NCBI GenBank assembly: GCA_002221725.1
Contig: NJFT01000014.1
Coordinates: forward strand, 293,490 to 357,489
Direction: 5' to 3'
From: Scedosporium boydii
Lineage: Eukaryota; Ascomycota; Sordariomycetes; Microascales; Microascaceae
Length of the DNA stretch: 64,000 nt
The notes under the pieces are model-generated. The model ran no database searches. It saw only the letters and a list, made by a program, of their open reading frames with translations, and was not told where the DNA came from. The translations under genes and the position numbers were made by a program. Below, one piece after another: positions 12,002 to 23,423 of the stretch. The stretch's first letter is position 1; the number at the start of each line of letters is the position of its first letter.

Positions 12002-13599
12002 TAGGCTTTTCTCGAAGAAGAGAGTCCAATTTCAATTCTCGGCATCTATCCAAGTCGCCCCTTTCTTCGTTAGCCGATTTCTTTAGTTGCAACCTTGACG
12101 GAACATGGCAGAGTATCTTCTTACCGGGAATGGTAACCTCTGAAAAGAGCTCCAATTTCCGCCAAATTTGTCTCTCTCATCTGTTTTGACTCTGATTGGA
12201 GGTCGGATGACCGCAAACCATCACGCTCAAAGGTGCCTACAATGGTTGAGGCCCTCCCGTCGATGGACATTATAGTTGTGGTCAGTGTCGTTTCTGGAAC
12301 GCGAATTTTCATCTCGTTCAAGTCCACAATGGCGGCGGATGCGTTGCCTTGAGTGTGGAGCCATGCTGAAAGAAGGTCGGCCCTAGCAATAGTGGCATGT
12401 TCGGCAGACCCGAGTGTGCGCCTAAAGGCCACTGCCCGGCTCCGATGGCTACTAGATTCGTTCATCCAAGCGGTATCAGTGTTTGACCTGTCTAGGCTAT
12501 TCAATAGTTTGTTCAAAGTTGCTTTGATGAAGCAACACTTGTTGGATATAAGAGGCAAAAATAAGAAAGGTTGATGAATCTGATGAATTTAATGAATATA
12601 GCAGGACGAGGGACCAGGACCAGGACCAGGACCCTCTGCGTTACGTGACTTATCCTCAGCGTTATTTATCTATCTACTCGAAGTCTACAGCTAAGCAGGC
12701 ACGAAGCATGGAAAGCTGGACCAAGCGAGGCTGTCTCGTAGGTCCAAACGAGCTTGGCTTTCTCCATGACAACCACCACGGTCAAGTTGTTCTCTCTTTT
12801 TTCTTGGCATCCCAAATCAAGGCCTGAGAAATAATTAGAGACGGGGCTTTCTGTAGTCAGAGGAGGTAGGGAGGTAGGTTAAATAATGGAAGAATGGCCC
12901 TGACAAGTTCAGCCTAATGTCTGAGCTATGTAAGACTTAGTCCGGCCCCGTCGCGAGGCAGTACAAGTGAATTGCGGCCGTCCCCCTTCTTTTAGGGAAG
13001 GTTACCCGTGAGGAGCCTAACCCGAAAAGGTGTAGGAAAGAGAAAACAATTTAGTGCACGGCTATTACCCTTCAAAATCACGTGTAACCTCTACCTGGGA
13101 AGCTGGATCCTATTCGGATATCCTGATGCCGAGGAGTGCATCTCAGATGAAGGGGTGTCGAGATAAAGACGAGAGAACGTGGCAAGCGGCGACCCCGCCC
13201 TTACCCCCTTCCCGTCTCGCCCTACCCCACGACTTGAGTGAGGTATGTCACATCTCACACCTGCAGGAGCCCCGCTAGGCCAGAAATGTGCGAGAAAAGA
13301 GAAAACTTGCTCTTTCCCCGCCATCAATTTGACCTAGATCGTCTCTGTGAGGAAATAATCTATAACAGGCTGGGGATGACCAGACATAAAGACTACCCAA
13401 CATCCAGGAGGGCGGCCATATTATGAGCCCCGGGAAGGCACCCTGGTTCAGGCGCCACTTGATCCTTCCTGCTACAGCCATCGCACCTTCATCATCAGCG
13501 ATAACCGTCCGCCTCATTTCTGTTGCCCGTTCCCACAGGCTCCCAGCACACACCCAGATTAGGCATCAGCGCCGCGCTCATTCGTACTACCATCCAGCC
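12002..13599. other. Intergenic; one weak minus-strand ORF
   Basis: A 145-codon minus frame at 12121-12558 has a fairly normal composition but no domain I recognise, and plus-strand frames overlap it. A short CCAGGA repeat lies at about 12610-12632. I do not call a gene here. Confidence 0.35.
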
Positions 13600-14993
13600 A
13601 TGTGTTCCCCCATTACCAAAGATGACTCATTTCTTATCGTTGGAGCTGGCATCTTTGGTGCTTCGACAGCGCTGCATCTGATTCGGAAGTACCCAGGTGC
13701 TAGCGTCAAATTGCTTGACCGAGAACCTTTCCCCTGCCAAGTAGCGGCTTCCTGGGACTGGAACAAAATTATCCGGGCCGAGTACAGCGATCTTTTCTAT
13801 ATGAAGCTAGCCCTCGAGGCCAAGGCCATCTGGGAGACAGACCCGGTCTTCAAGCCCTTTTACCACCAGCCTGGTGCTGTGTGGATCCAGGACACCGACC
13901 TAGCTGGGACCATCGCCTCGAATTACAAGGAGCTAGACCTCCCCAGCATCGAAACCCAACTGTATACTGTCGACGAGGCCAAAAATATCTACAACGGCCT
14001 CTTCAAGAATGCTGAGTTCACCGGCATCGAGAAGGTGCTCGCTACACCCGCGACGGGCTGGGCTGAAGCTACCAAGTCCCTTGCTAAAGTGATCCAGACT
14101 GCCGTTGATGAGGGCGTCACATACATCTGCGGTAACGTCAAGACGTTGGTGTTTAACGAGGACCATATCTGCGGGGGTGTACGCACGGCGGCAGAGGAGA
14201 CCATCACGGCGTCGAGGGTCATCCTCTGCACTGGTGCCTACACGGCTAAGTTGCTGGCCGATAGTGCACCAAACTACGAGAGGCTACACGCGGGCGGACG
14301 CTTTATCGCTGCAGGAATGTGTACTGCCCTGATGACACCGGAGCCAGAGGCTTGTGAAAGATTCAAAGACGTGCCCATTGTGCTGCACGAGCGTCTACAC
14401 CATGAAGGCAGAGGTCTGTCTTTACCTTCTTCTCAAACCTTGATCTTCTTCCCTCCTGAAAGCTTCATGCATGTAGTCTTGCTGTGTAAGCTAACGACTC
14501 CCTAGGCGGCTTTATTCCCCCTACCCCTGACGGCTCCTTCAAATGGTGGGCAGATATTACCTTCTCGCGTCTCCAACCCCACGAGTCAGGGCAAAAGGTA
14601 TCCGCTCCGCCCGACGAGCCCTACCATGGCCAATGGGACGTTCCGGGGAAACTCCACGCCGAGATGGAGCGCGGTCGAGAAGTCATCTTTGGCAACACGG
14701 CCAACGAATTTGGCTTCGACAAGTACCGGCTGTGCTGGGACGCCATTAGCCCCACGGACGACTTTTTTATCTGCCCGCATCCGGCAAGTACCAACCTCTA
14801 TCTCGCGACTATAGGCTCGTTCCATTCGTTCAAGTTTTTGCCGAATATCGGAAAGTATGTCGTGAAGATGCTGGAGCAGGAGCTTGACGAAGAGCAGACG
14901 GAGAGGTGGTCGTGGGATCGGAAGAATGATCGCGAGAGTGGGCACGGTTATTGGCCGGCGCGGGATTGGGAGGATATGGTGAAGAAGGCTTAG
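13600..14993 (+). CDS. FAD-dependent oxidase, sarcosine/fructosyl-amine oxidase type
   Basis: Exons 13600-14413 and 14506-14993 (92-bp intron, phase 1) give 433 aa. The ATG at 13600 is preferred because the Rossmann strand FLIVGAGIFGAST then falls at residues 11-23. An in-frame ATG at 13423 would add a 59-residue Arg/Ser-rich leader, possibly organellar. LLDREPFP ends the second strand, where an acidic residue binds the FAD ribose. The C-terminal half has RLCWDAISPTDDFFI, with a Cys where the MSOX family binds FAD covalently, and SFHSFKFLPNIGKYV. These proteins oxidise N-alkyl or glycated amino acids with O2, giving H2O2, often in peroxisomes. The C-terminus (KKA) is not a typical PTS1. The exact substrate cannot be read. 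Neighbouring genes do not form an obvious pathway. Confidence 0.85.
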
Positions 14994-15239
14994 CAACGCG
15001 TCACAGAGTTATCAAGACGGTGATCTTGGCTGCAGCTACTAACATATATAGGGCTGGTTCTCTTTTCCACCGTAGCCAGGTCCTTACAGTTAGCTGAAGA
15101 CTAAATTTACCCTCAAAACTGAAACCTTCCAGGCTGCTGGCTGTCTATTAGAACCGGGAAAGGGGTTTGCATCTCAATAGTCTTATCTGATATCACGACC
15201 TGGCCGCAACCTAGTTACAAGGAAGCAGTAAAGCAAAGT

Positions 15240-16565
15240 AAAAATCAGATAATTAGTTAGGTCGGAGTACTAAGAATTTAACTTATTAGTTAAGCCCAGT
15301 CTAACTAGGCAGTTAAAAAATAACTAATTAAGCAAATAAGAAATAGCTAACTAGCTATATATATTATAACTCTAATACTAAATTACTTTTAATTATTTAA
15401 CTAATTACTTACTACTTATTCTAAACCTAATAAAATTTTACTAAGTTAAATAATTTTAGATATAGTAGAAGGCTCGTTATACTTAGACGACGACGCTAAA
15501 ACTAAGACTCTCTAACTTATATCTAAGTATAGAATTAATTTATTTAAATAAATATTTTATATTTCTAGACCTTAAAAGAGGAAGATATATATATTAATAA
15601 CTCTAATTCTAATAGCTTCCCTCTATAAATCTAAGTCTTATTTCTTTATACTAGGTATATCTAATTATTATATAATATTATATCTCCTAATATAGCCCTC
15701 GACAGCTTTAACTATAGTTCTACTCTCGATATTTTAAAACTATAATACTCTTTTTTTAGATATTATTACTATATATTATAAGTCTAATTAGAAGGTTATA
15801 ATATATAATAGTTAGTTTATTATAATATAATTATAACTAGATTATAAAAAAGTAATATAATATAATAAAATTATAAGTTATATAATTATTTTTATTAAAA
15901 GATAATTAATTAGTTATCTTAATAAATAATTAATTAATTATAAACTAAAGTATTTAATGAGTTAATTTAAAAATTAACTTATTTAAAAAATTTAAAAAAA
16001 AATAATTATATAAATTATAAGTTTTATTATATATCTAGTTTATCTTTTAAAACTCTTTAGTAGTTAATTTAAATATAATTATACTTTTATACTTAAATAT
16101 ATATTTTTTACTAATATTTTATAAATACTATTATAGTAAAATAGTACAGCCTACTCCGGAAGAAAAAAAAAGAAAAAAAAAAGAAAATAAAAAATAAGAA
16201 AAATGGTAGTTTAATAGTTATAAAGGAGAAAGAATTTCTATAAAAACTACTATAAAGTCTTTATAAAAATTTTTAAGATATTAAATTATAACTAATTAGT
16301 AGGAAATATTATTTATAAGAAGGAAATAAAGTTATTAATAAGAAATATAACTTATAGAGTAGAAGGAGAAATATAGCTTTAAGAAATAAAAGAAGAAAAG
16401 ATAAGAAAATATAGCTTTATAAATAATTAATAAGAAATATAACTTATAAAAAAATAAAGAAGAAACCTTTAAATAGAGAAAAGTTATTTATAATAATTAA
16501 TAAACTAGACTAAAAAAATATAATTAATAAAAAACTAAGTATTTTTAAAAAACTATAAATATTTA
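15240..16565. repeat. Extremely AT-rich RIP island
   Basis: More than a kilobase of almost pure A/T with TA-rich words and no open frame. Part of it (about 16019-16130) resembles the AT repeat at 4018-4120. This is what heavy RIP of repeated DNA looks like. The original element cannot be recognised by eye. Confidence 0.8.
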
Positions 16566-17508
16566 TTAAAAATAAAACTAAAAAGAACTTAAGTAAAATA
16601 ATATTTATCTTTTTTTAACCTAGAAGTAGTAAAAAATAGTATCTACTCTCTAGGCCTATAGACTAGAATACTATTTCTCTACTTCTACTATACTTTATCC
16701 TACTAGTATTATCTTTTTTTTTATTATACTATTAAGTTATTTTACTTTATTATTAATAAATAATTTTTAACGTTATTATTAATTATATTTATTTAATATT
16801 ATTAATAAATTAATATTATTAATAAGTTAATATTAAAATTATAATATATTAATTATTTTTATTTAATAAATAACTTTATTAATTAATATTAGTATTTAAA
16901 TATTATAATATTTATAAAAAAAATAATAAAGTTAAAATATATAAAATAATTATATTTACTATTAAAACTAATAATAATTTTAATAATAAAGATAAATATA
17001 AAAAAATATTTAAAACTTTTATAATATTATTATAACTTCTAATATATTACTTTACTATTAAATATAAATAATAGTTTATAATTATAAATATAAGAAAATA
17101 TAACTTACTTACTTTAAAATTAGTATCTATTAATAGATTACTTATAAAACTAATAACTACTTATATATTAAATATATTACTATTAATAAAATTATATATT
17201 AGATTTATTAATTAAATAAATAAAGTATTAAAAAATATAATTATTATTTTTTAAGTAAATAAATAAATAAATACTTATTACTTTTATATTTAATTATACT
17301 AAGTAATAATAGTTTATTATTATTTACTATTTAAAATAATATAATAGTATAATAAAGAAAAAGGTAATACTAGTAAGATAAAGTATAGTAAGGGTAGAGA
17401 AATAATATTTTAGTCTATAGCCCTAGGGAGCAGGTACTATTCTTTGCTGCCCCTAGGTTAAGGAAGAGGAATATTATTTTTACTTAAGTTTTTTTCAGTC
17501 TTATTTTG
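16566..17508. mobile_element. RIPped DNA element with ~170-bp terminal inverted repeats
   Basis: The left arm (about 16566-16745) and the reverse complement of the right arm (about 17330-17508) align over roughly 170 bp. Shared blocks include ACTTAAGTAAAA, TTAACCTAG, TATAGACTA, TACTATACTTTATC and TACTAGTATTA. Nearly all mismatches are transitions. The interior is AT-rich without a coding frame, so it is a non-autonomous element or a RIP-erased one. The right arm keeps more G/C (GGGAGCAGG, TTTGCTGCCCC) than the left. Its right end abuts a truncated gene. I could not fix the target-site duplication. Confidence 0.65.
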
Positions 17509-17663
17509 AAACTCTCCTTCGAGTAGTCTGAGATTCGTTGCTCGATGTGTTCGGCCCAAGGCTTTCTTGAGCGGGTGATCGCCACAATGTCGTGGCCTAG
17601 TTTGGGCAGCTCGTCCGAAAGGTATCTGGAGATGCCTCCAAGACCGACGATGGCGACTTTCAT
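17509..17663 (-). pseudogene. 5' fragment of an NmrA-like/NAD(P)-binding reductase, cut by the element
   Basis: On the minus strand from ATG 17663 the frame reads MKVAIVGLGGISRYLSDELP and then GHDIVAITRS ... ISDYSKES. This is a Rossmann GxGGxxxxL start, with the second-strand end and the first conserved block of NmrA/isoflavone-reductase-like proteins. Coding sequence stops where the TIR element begins (about 17508). No continuation is visible on its far side, which is RIP-destroyed. It is the same superfamily as the intact gene at 56803-57800 but not a close copy. Confidence 0.65.
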
Positions 17664-19539
17664 AGCGGCTAATGTGGTGGTAGGAAGGGTTTGTGATGGG
17701 CTTTTGGGTTTAATGGAAAGTTCGGGGGAGAGTAGCTGATGGTGTTGTCAATATTCAAAAGGTCCCACGCACCAGGCTTCGAAGCCCTTTAAATAATCGA
17801 CGTAATGTAAAGGGGATACCAAATAGGCCAGCAGGATTGATTTGAAATCAACAACTAGACAATCCAGATACCCCGCTCCGAGATGGGCTGATGTCCACCA
17901 GACTGGCCGGAAAGAAGATACCGAAAGTGCGGGCCCGGCACGCGGATTGCTAGGTTGAAGAGATCGGGGCGCCTGAATCGTAAGGCTCCCCGGGCCCCAC
18001 CTCGGGCCAGGTTGAGTCCGATACTCGGCAAGCCCCGCCAGGGTAACCCCTTTGATAATATGTTTCTTTTCAACATTGAGAGTGGTTTGAGGACCAATTA
18101 TTTCTCCTCGGCCCAAAAAAGGGCGCAGCTTCGCCTTTACTAGGATCTTGAGGGAAACAATGAAACCTCGCACTAGTGAAGCTCGATTCAATCTCCTTTC
18201 AGATCGCCCGGAGCGTATCGAAGGGCATTTCCTCGATAGTCTATTTGTTACGACGCCCTAAATTACTACGATTGAAAGAACCCGGCATATTTCTTGGCCT
18301 TTGTGCTTTGCCGTACTCACCAGCAGGATGCTCAGGACTTATGTCTTCTGGGTTTCGACTGTTCGGCGTTCTCGGCCCGACCGCTCGATACCGGTTATGG
18401 CCCACTCATCAAAATTGAATATTGAAGTGGTTAAGCTGTGTTGGAGATGTGTTTGATAATCGATAGCAACGGATGGGAGGAGCCTAAGGGCGGGGGTCTT
18501 TATCTAGCTAGTGCAGAGAATATTTAACCAGCAAATAATGGACAAGAAAGGCAGCCAGATATCATGGCTGCGACATGGACTAAGCATGCGGTGTTAAAAA
18601 AGAACAACGCCCGTAAATTTGAGCATGGACTAGAGAAGGGCAAGAGATTTTGAGTTAGTAGCCCAGTACTATTCTATCCTTGCCCTTATATCTCTTCTTG
18701 ATTATGCTGTTCACGCGCCTGGTAATTATACTTTTTATCAAGCTCGGATAATGACAAACCCCCTTCTCTAGTCTACCATAGATCTTGGAAGTGTTCGCGA
18801 GGAAGAAACTAGAGACGCGTAGAGAGAGCGAGCAGTATGCGGGAGTACAGATAGATTGGCCTATGAAAGCTGCTAAATACAAGTGAAATATTTTAATAAC
18901 GGCCTTGGGTTCAAATTCGTTTTGCATGCCCATTTTCCCGAGTTTCTTCTGCAGATCCTAACCCTAAGAAACTTAAGACATCACGACTATCTACTTATGC
19001 GATTTCGGTCTACGTTTCTGAACCCTCGGAGTTGAGAGAATCCCCCTGGCCAACCAAATCGACGTTTGCCAGTTCTTGTCAAAGCTCTGCAGCAGCTTCT
19101 TGCGAGAGCTATTCCAGACCATTGGCAACACCTATTCCTTTTTCATATGTGTCATGTGCGGGCAGGCTGCACCAGTACATTCCACTACCATGGAGAGGCG
19201 AACCCCGGGGCGATTCCGGGTGCGCCTAGCATTTCTTTTTTCTTAAGCATGGCAACTCCCATAAGCTCCTCGCTTCAGCAGAAATCAATCTAAGCATTGC
19301 ATCCACGGCCGATGTCTTCACACTTGTACACGACTCCAGGTAGAAGTTGGGCCTCGCAAGCGACAAGTCAACAACATCTCCTTCATCATAGCATCTCTCC
19401 ACCCATTCATTATTCTTCCTTTCTGACCTGTTCCATTCCTCAGCGCCCTTCTAATTATGTTCCTTTCTTATTTCATCTCTCTTTTTTAACAACGCCGACG
19501 CACGTTCGACTCCTGCCACCGCCCATCTTCATGATCCAA
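17664..19539. other. Intergenic, no recognised gene
   Basis: Several frames up to 147 codons (17748-18191, minus) exist but lack domains and compete with opposite-strand frames. Around 19480-19515 a piece resembles the 3' end (T arm and acceptor) of the tRNA-like modules just downstream. Confidence 0.4.
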
Positions 19540-19664
19540 GGCGGCGTAGCTTAATGGTAGAGCAGGCGTCTGTTTCTTTGTTATCCTCAGCGTCATATAC
19601 CATTTTTCGTTCTGAGATGCAGAGTTTCGCAGCGCCGATGTAGGTCCGACTCCTACCGTCGTCC
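19540..19664 (+). tRNA. tRNA-like gene with long intron (anticodon uncertain)
   Basis: The 5' GGCGGCG and 3' CGTCGTC form a full 7-bp acceptor stem (two G-U pairs). TAGCTTAATGG fits an A box and D arm. GTAGG-TCCGACT-CCTAC is a perfect T arm with a B box. GGCGT can pair with GCGCC as an anticodon stem if about 50 nt between them are removed as an intron. The loop would begin CTGTT (GUU, Asn-like), but a pyrimidine at position 37 is unusual. It is either a functional intron-bearing tRNA or a tRNA-derived relic. Confidence 0.4.
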
Positions 19665-19679
19665 TTGTTTCTCACGCAA

Positions 19680-19796
19680 GGCGGGGCAGGCTAATGGTAG
19701 AACAAGCGTCTTGCGTTCTCTGATTTTCTCAGTGTTGATTCCTTGATGTGTTTCTTTTCGTTATCGCTAGTTCAGGTCCGAATCATGGCGCCGCCA
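19680..19796 (+). tRNA. Second, more degenerate tRNA-like module
   Basis: It starts 140 bp after the first (GGCGGGG ... GGCTAATGGTAGAACAAGCGT) and ends GGTCCGAATC ... CGCCGCC. The acceptor pairs 6 of 7 and the T arm 4 of 5, weaker than in the first module. It may be a decaying tandem copy or tRNA-derived SINE head. Confidence 0.3.
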
Positions 19797-20317
19797 TACA
19801 AATTCGAAAGAGAGGTTCATAGGGAGAGAAGCAGCAGGTAAGAGTATTCGCTCTCCCTTGTGTGTTGGCTAATCGTATGTTACGTCATAGCTAGGGTGGA
19901 TCAAGGAGGAGAAGAGTAAGATAGATGGAAGACATGCTTTGTGTCGGACAAATACAGATTTGACCGAGCCATAATGCGACGATTTCTCATCTATAGACTT
20001 GGTCACATTCCAGGCGAAGGCGTCAAACCCATCGAACTCGGAAACGTCATTCACGTAGGGCCGTCATTCAACTAAGAGGCGGAATGATTCATCTTGATTC
20101 CTAGGTTTTTTGACGACTTGAGACGGGACATTGGGACGCAATTTGTATCACTCAAACCCAAATACAAATAGCACTCTCGATCCTATCATTCCAACCCAGA
20201 GCAGAAAAGTTCGGTATGTCCGACCGCCGGTTGTCAAGTTGGTTCGACCCTTTGCAGTCCAGGTTGCTTCGAGTTCCATAAGTTAGTACATCTCCGCGGG
20301 CCCGAAGGAGGATTAGA

Positions 20318-21104
20318 TCACTGTTTGGGTAGGGAAGGAAACACGCACTCATAAAAACGGCAAGCAATCCTCGAGTTGATTCTCGCTGAACTTATCTGAT
20401 TACGGGCCCAGGTCGGAAGATTGTCTAAGGGGTATCTCGCGTTAATTCTGTCCGAATCCGGGGGGGGGGGAAGGGGTTCTTGATAAGGTAGCGGGCTAAT
20501 GCACCCAGGCCACATACAGCATTTCTCCAACTGCCAAGTGAGCTCAACCTCTCGCCCACCGTAGTTAGAGTGCTCATACACTAGTCTTTTTGTCAGCAAA
20601 TAGATAACACAGCAGGGTGAGTTCTTGGAAGTGTAATAACAACTCACATTTGACCTCTGCAGGGTTGTACGGCTGATCACAAATAAAATCGACCCCCCAA
20701 GCCTCTCCGCTCTTGGGAAAGAAGTTGTCGATCCAATTACGGTTGATGGGAGGACTCTTGTCGCCCTTGGCAGTGCAGAGCGTGCGGCACGACTTGGAAT
20801 TAAAGTGGGCGATGCCGTACGGGGAGCAAGTTTTGGTGATGCCACCCTGGCACCAGACCTGGGCGCCAAAGATTGTCGCTCCACATATGTCGTAGACGCT
20901 GCGCCCGACGCCGGTGGCCTTGTCCGTTCCGGTTGATCCAGTCTGCAAGTTGACAGCCCCGATGGACCATTGTCTAGAGCAGCCACCTGATGAGCACGAC
21001 CATTCCTCGTGAACCCCAAGTGCGAACCCAGAGCTTTGAGCCGCAACAGGAGCCGAACTGAGCGCAGCAATTCCGGCTAGCAGAGATACGAGTGTGAATT
21101 TCAT
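20318..21104 (-). CDS. Small cysteine-rich secreted protein (effector-like)
   Basis: Exon 1 is 21104-20648. A 67-bp intron (20647-20581) with a gtgagt donor joins in phase to an exon from 20580. The stop at 20318 assumes no further intron, giving about 239 aa; a further intron and earlier end are possible. The first ~22 residues are a clear signal peptide (MKFTLVSLLAGIAALSSAPVAA). About eight Cys follow in exon 1 (CSSGGC, DICG, WCQGG, TCSPYG, SCRTLC, FICDQ), suggesting disulfides and secretion. I do not recognise the family. Size, Cys content and isolation next to transposon-rich DNA are effector-like, which is inference. Confidence 0.65.
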
Positions 21105-22129
21105 GGCGAATGAGACACAAGGCTTTGCCGGCTTGGGTGGTTTCTTATCATGGAATTGTGAGGCTCAAGCTGAAAGGAAGATGCCACCAAAAGCCTGCAA
21201 GCGAGATACGGGTGGTAGCCCATCTTTTATATTCTGAAGAAGGGGTCTAGTATGCCCGATCGTTTCCGCAGTAAGCATATCTGCAGTCGTTGGGCTACCT
21301 TAACCGGTTCTGCTCGTAAAACTCCATGACAGCTTGGGATTTGCCGACCACGAAGTTATAAAGCTTGTGCCGGGAGATAATGCAGGAGATTTCACTTGAC
21401 TTAGCCCTGCCCAATGGTATCGTGAAATTGCAGGTGCAGCTCAGCAGCCCTCGACCGTAACTGAAATTGTACCGAAGTTGAGCTTTCGGTTGGCGAACCC
21501 AGATTGGCCTGCCACCCACCCTACCACGCTGAGATTTCGGAATGAACGCCGGATTTTGTCGTGTTCGCGAGTGGCGAATGCGCCTCAGTAAGCTTACCGT
21601 ACAACAATGTAACGGAGTCACGTATGATCAACAAATCAGACTACCAAAAAGAACATTGCTTATTCCAGCGCTTGCAGAAAGGGCTTCCTTCTCTCGTATA
21701 TTTCTCTCCCTACGGATGAGCCTTCCTCAGCTGTTTTCGGTGTTAACTATAGTTTCGCATACTGGATAGTCATGTCGTGGATAACCTTAACCACGCGATT
21801 CAGGCATGCCGATTCTCTAGAGAACGTTCCTCGGTAAGAATAGAGTCGCAATCAACCCTATTAGTACCGGATTACCCCCGAACCTAATCTAAATTTCAAC
21901 CAGTCTCTCGTAGCGCCCTCAGGTTACGCCAAGGGTTCGGACAGGGCGAGCGTATCAGGCAAAGAATCCTCTCTACCTATTCCATAGGTACTCGAAGACG
22001 AAAGGTGCGCCTATCAGCATGGTTGCCTCTGAGAGGGGGTACGGGGTGTCCTGCGCCGTTGATAAACTAGAAAAAATGGACGAGAAATCTGCACGAGTTG
22101 GCACTGGAAGCTCGGGAGTGGTGCGAATA
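21105..22129. other. Intergenic between secreted-protein gene and transposon
   Basis: This includes the promoter side of the minus-strand secreted-protein gene. The open frames (for example 21295-21621, minus) have no recognisable domain. Confidence 0.4.
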
Positions 22130-22174
22130 AGTCAAAGGACCCCCTTTTGGGCCACCCCCTCATTTGGGCCACCC
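22130..22174 (+). repeat. Fot1-like left TIR
   Basis: About 45 bp is perfectly inverted relative to 31455-31499. It contains two copies of a TTTGGGCCACCCC-like subrepeat. Confidence 0.9.
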
Positions 22175-22202
22175 CAAAATCCACACCCGCCAATCCACCC
22201 AC

Positions 22203-22641
22203 TGTTACAATCCTAACACTACAGGTTTCGGCTGATCAATGGGATAGGAAGGTGCTGGGATAGCAGGGGCCTGTTTAGGGATAAGCGAGGCGATCGAGCA
22301 GTATTCACAATGATAAGTGCTGAGAGTGCGTATATAAGTGTAGGGTGTAGATGTTACTTGCATTGACTACTGAAGAGTCTGGAAGATAACTAGACTAGTA
22401 GGAGACACCGTAGCTTTATATAGACACTTCTTCCATCCATCTTCAGTTCCTTATCGTAGTCGATCAAATCCTTGCTCGATCGCCCAGTCGATCCTTAGTT
22501 CGACCAGCCGGTCAGTCAGATGGCCGTCCGACCGACTCGTCGGATGTCACGCTGCCCGATTCCATAACTAAGCTATTTTAATTCTGCCGTTCTTCGCTCA
22601 CCGCCCTGCTCACGTGATGTGGCCGCGGCCAGCTTATAATA
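22203..22641 (-). repeat. 3' LTR (element orientation)
   Basis: 439 bp. It differs from the other LTR at about two dozen sites, all transitions by my reading. Confidence 0.93.
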
Positions 22642-22643
22642 CG

Positions 22644-22659
22644 ATTTCCCCTCCCCCTT
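22644..22659 (-). other. Polypurine tract
   Basis: The minus strand reads AAGGGGGAGGGGAAAT just upstream of the 3' LTR, where plus-strand DNA synthesis is primed. Confidence 0.75.
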
Positions 22660-22747
22660 GGTCTTTGTCCCTAAAGACCCGTTGGTTCCTCGTATAGCTT
22701 CCTTCTTTTCTTTTTTCACTTGTAAGTTCTCCCTTACTTTTCTAATC

Positions 22748-23356
22748 ATGCCTAACCGCATTTCCAAATCTCGCTCAGGGGTTGTAACTTTTCGGATCAA
22801 TCGCGATCGTCTTGCTTGGGCTGTAGATAACATTCTTTCTAAGTAGTATCCTTTTAAGATGCCCAAGTGCACTTCTTATTTTAATATGAAAACTCCTTGG
22901 GACTGTGTGGTTTATGAGGGGCAGTCCTAGTGCGATAGCTGCATTCGCCTTAAATATCCAAACTGTAGCGCTGGGGGCATTACAGATTCAGCCTGTGAGT
23001 CCTGTCCTTCCTCAGGTTCCTTGTCGCTAGTACTAACCTCCTCAGTTGATCACCTAGAATGGGAACAAGCCTACTTAGAGTGCGAAAAACAGAAGGCGGA
23101 GGAGGAGGTAGAGAAGGCCCTAGAAGCCTTTCAGGCTGCCTCTTCCAAGGTTTGTCGCCTGCACAGGGAGGAGGAGCTCTATAGGAAGAGAGCCCTGGAA
23201 ATTGTCAGGTTGGGGATGGAGTAGGTGGCTGAGGAGGATGCTGTGGAGAATGCTGCTTCCTCTGTCCCTGAGCTAGAGATTGATTGGAGCTTGCTAATAG
23301 ATCTATTACTACTGGATCCCTTAGCTTTGTTGGGTTCCTCTGGTGGTAGTCTGTAA
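22748..23356 (+). pseudogene. Antisense accessory ORF of the Gypsy element: Cys-rich plus coiled coil
   Basis: On the strand opposite gag-pol, one frame runs from ATG 22748 to TAA 23356 (202 codons). It is broken only by TAG at 22844, 22928 and 23222, each one transition from CAG. It is basic at the start (MPNRISKSRSGVVTFRINRDR). Around 22860-22970 comes a Cys cluster: KCTSYF ... DC, then CDSCIRLKYPNC. If the Tyr was once Cys (one G-to-A change), the spacing is C-x2-C-x8-C-x8-C-x2-C-x7-C, reminiscent of but not identical to Zn2Cys6. A strong coiled coil follows (WEQAYLECEKQKAEEEVEKA) and an acidic, Leu-rich tail. It lies tail-to-tail with pol, between pol and the 3' LTR. Similar stand-alone proteins are, to my recollection, common in repeat-rich ascomycete genomes. 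Function unknown; a nucleic-acid-binding dimer is a guess. Confidence 0.6.
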
Positions 23357-23423
23357 GGAGTTGCAGGCTCCCTGTCAAATGTTCAATAGGTTCCTAGGTG
23401 TTATTACTTTCTTCATAGTTTTT

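Noticed and set aside
15240..17508. Possible centromere-like AT block
   Set aside because: Only about 2.3 kb, with recognisable repeat relics and a TIR element; RIPped repeats explain it better.
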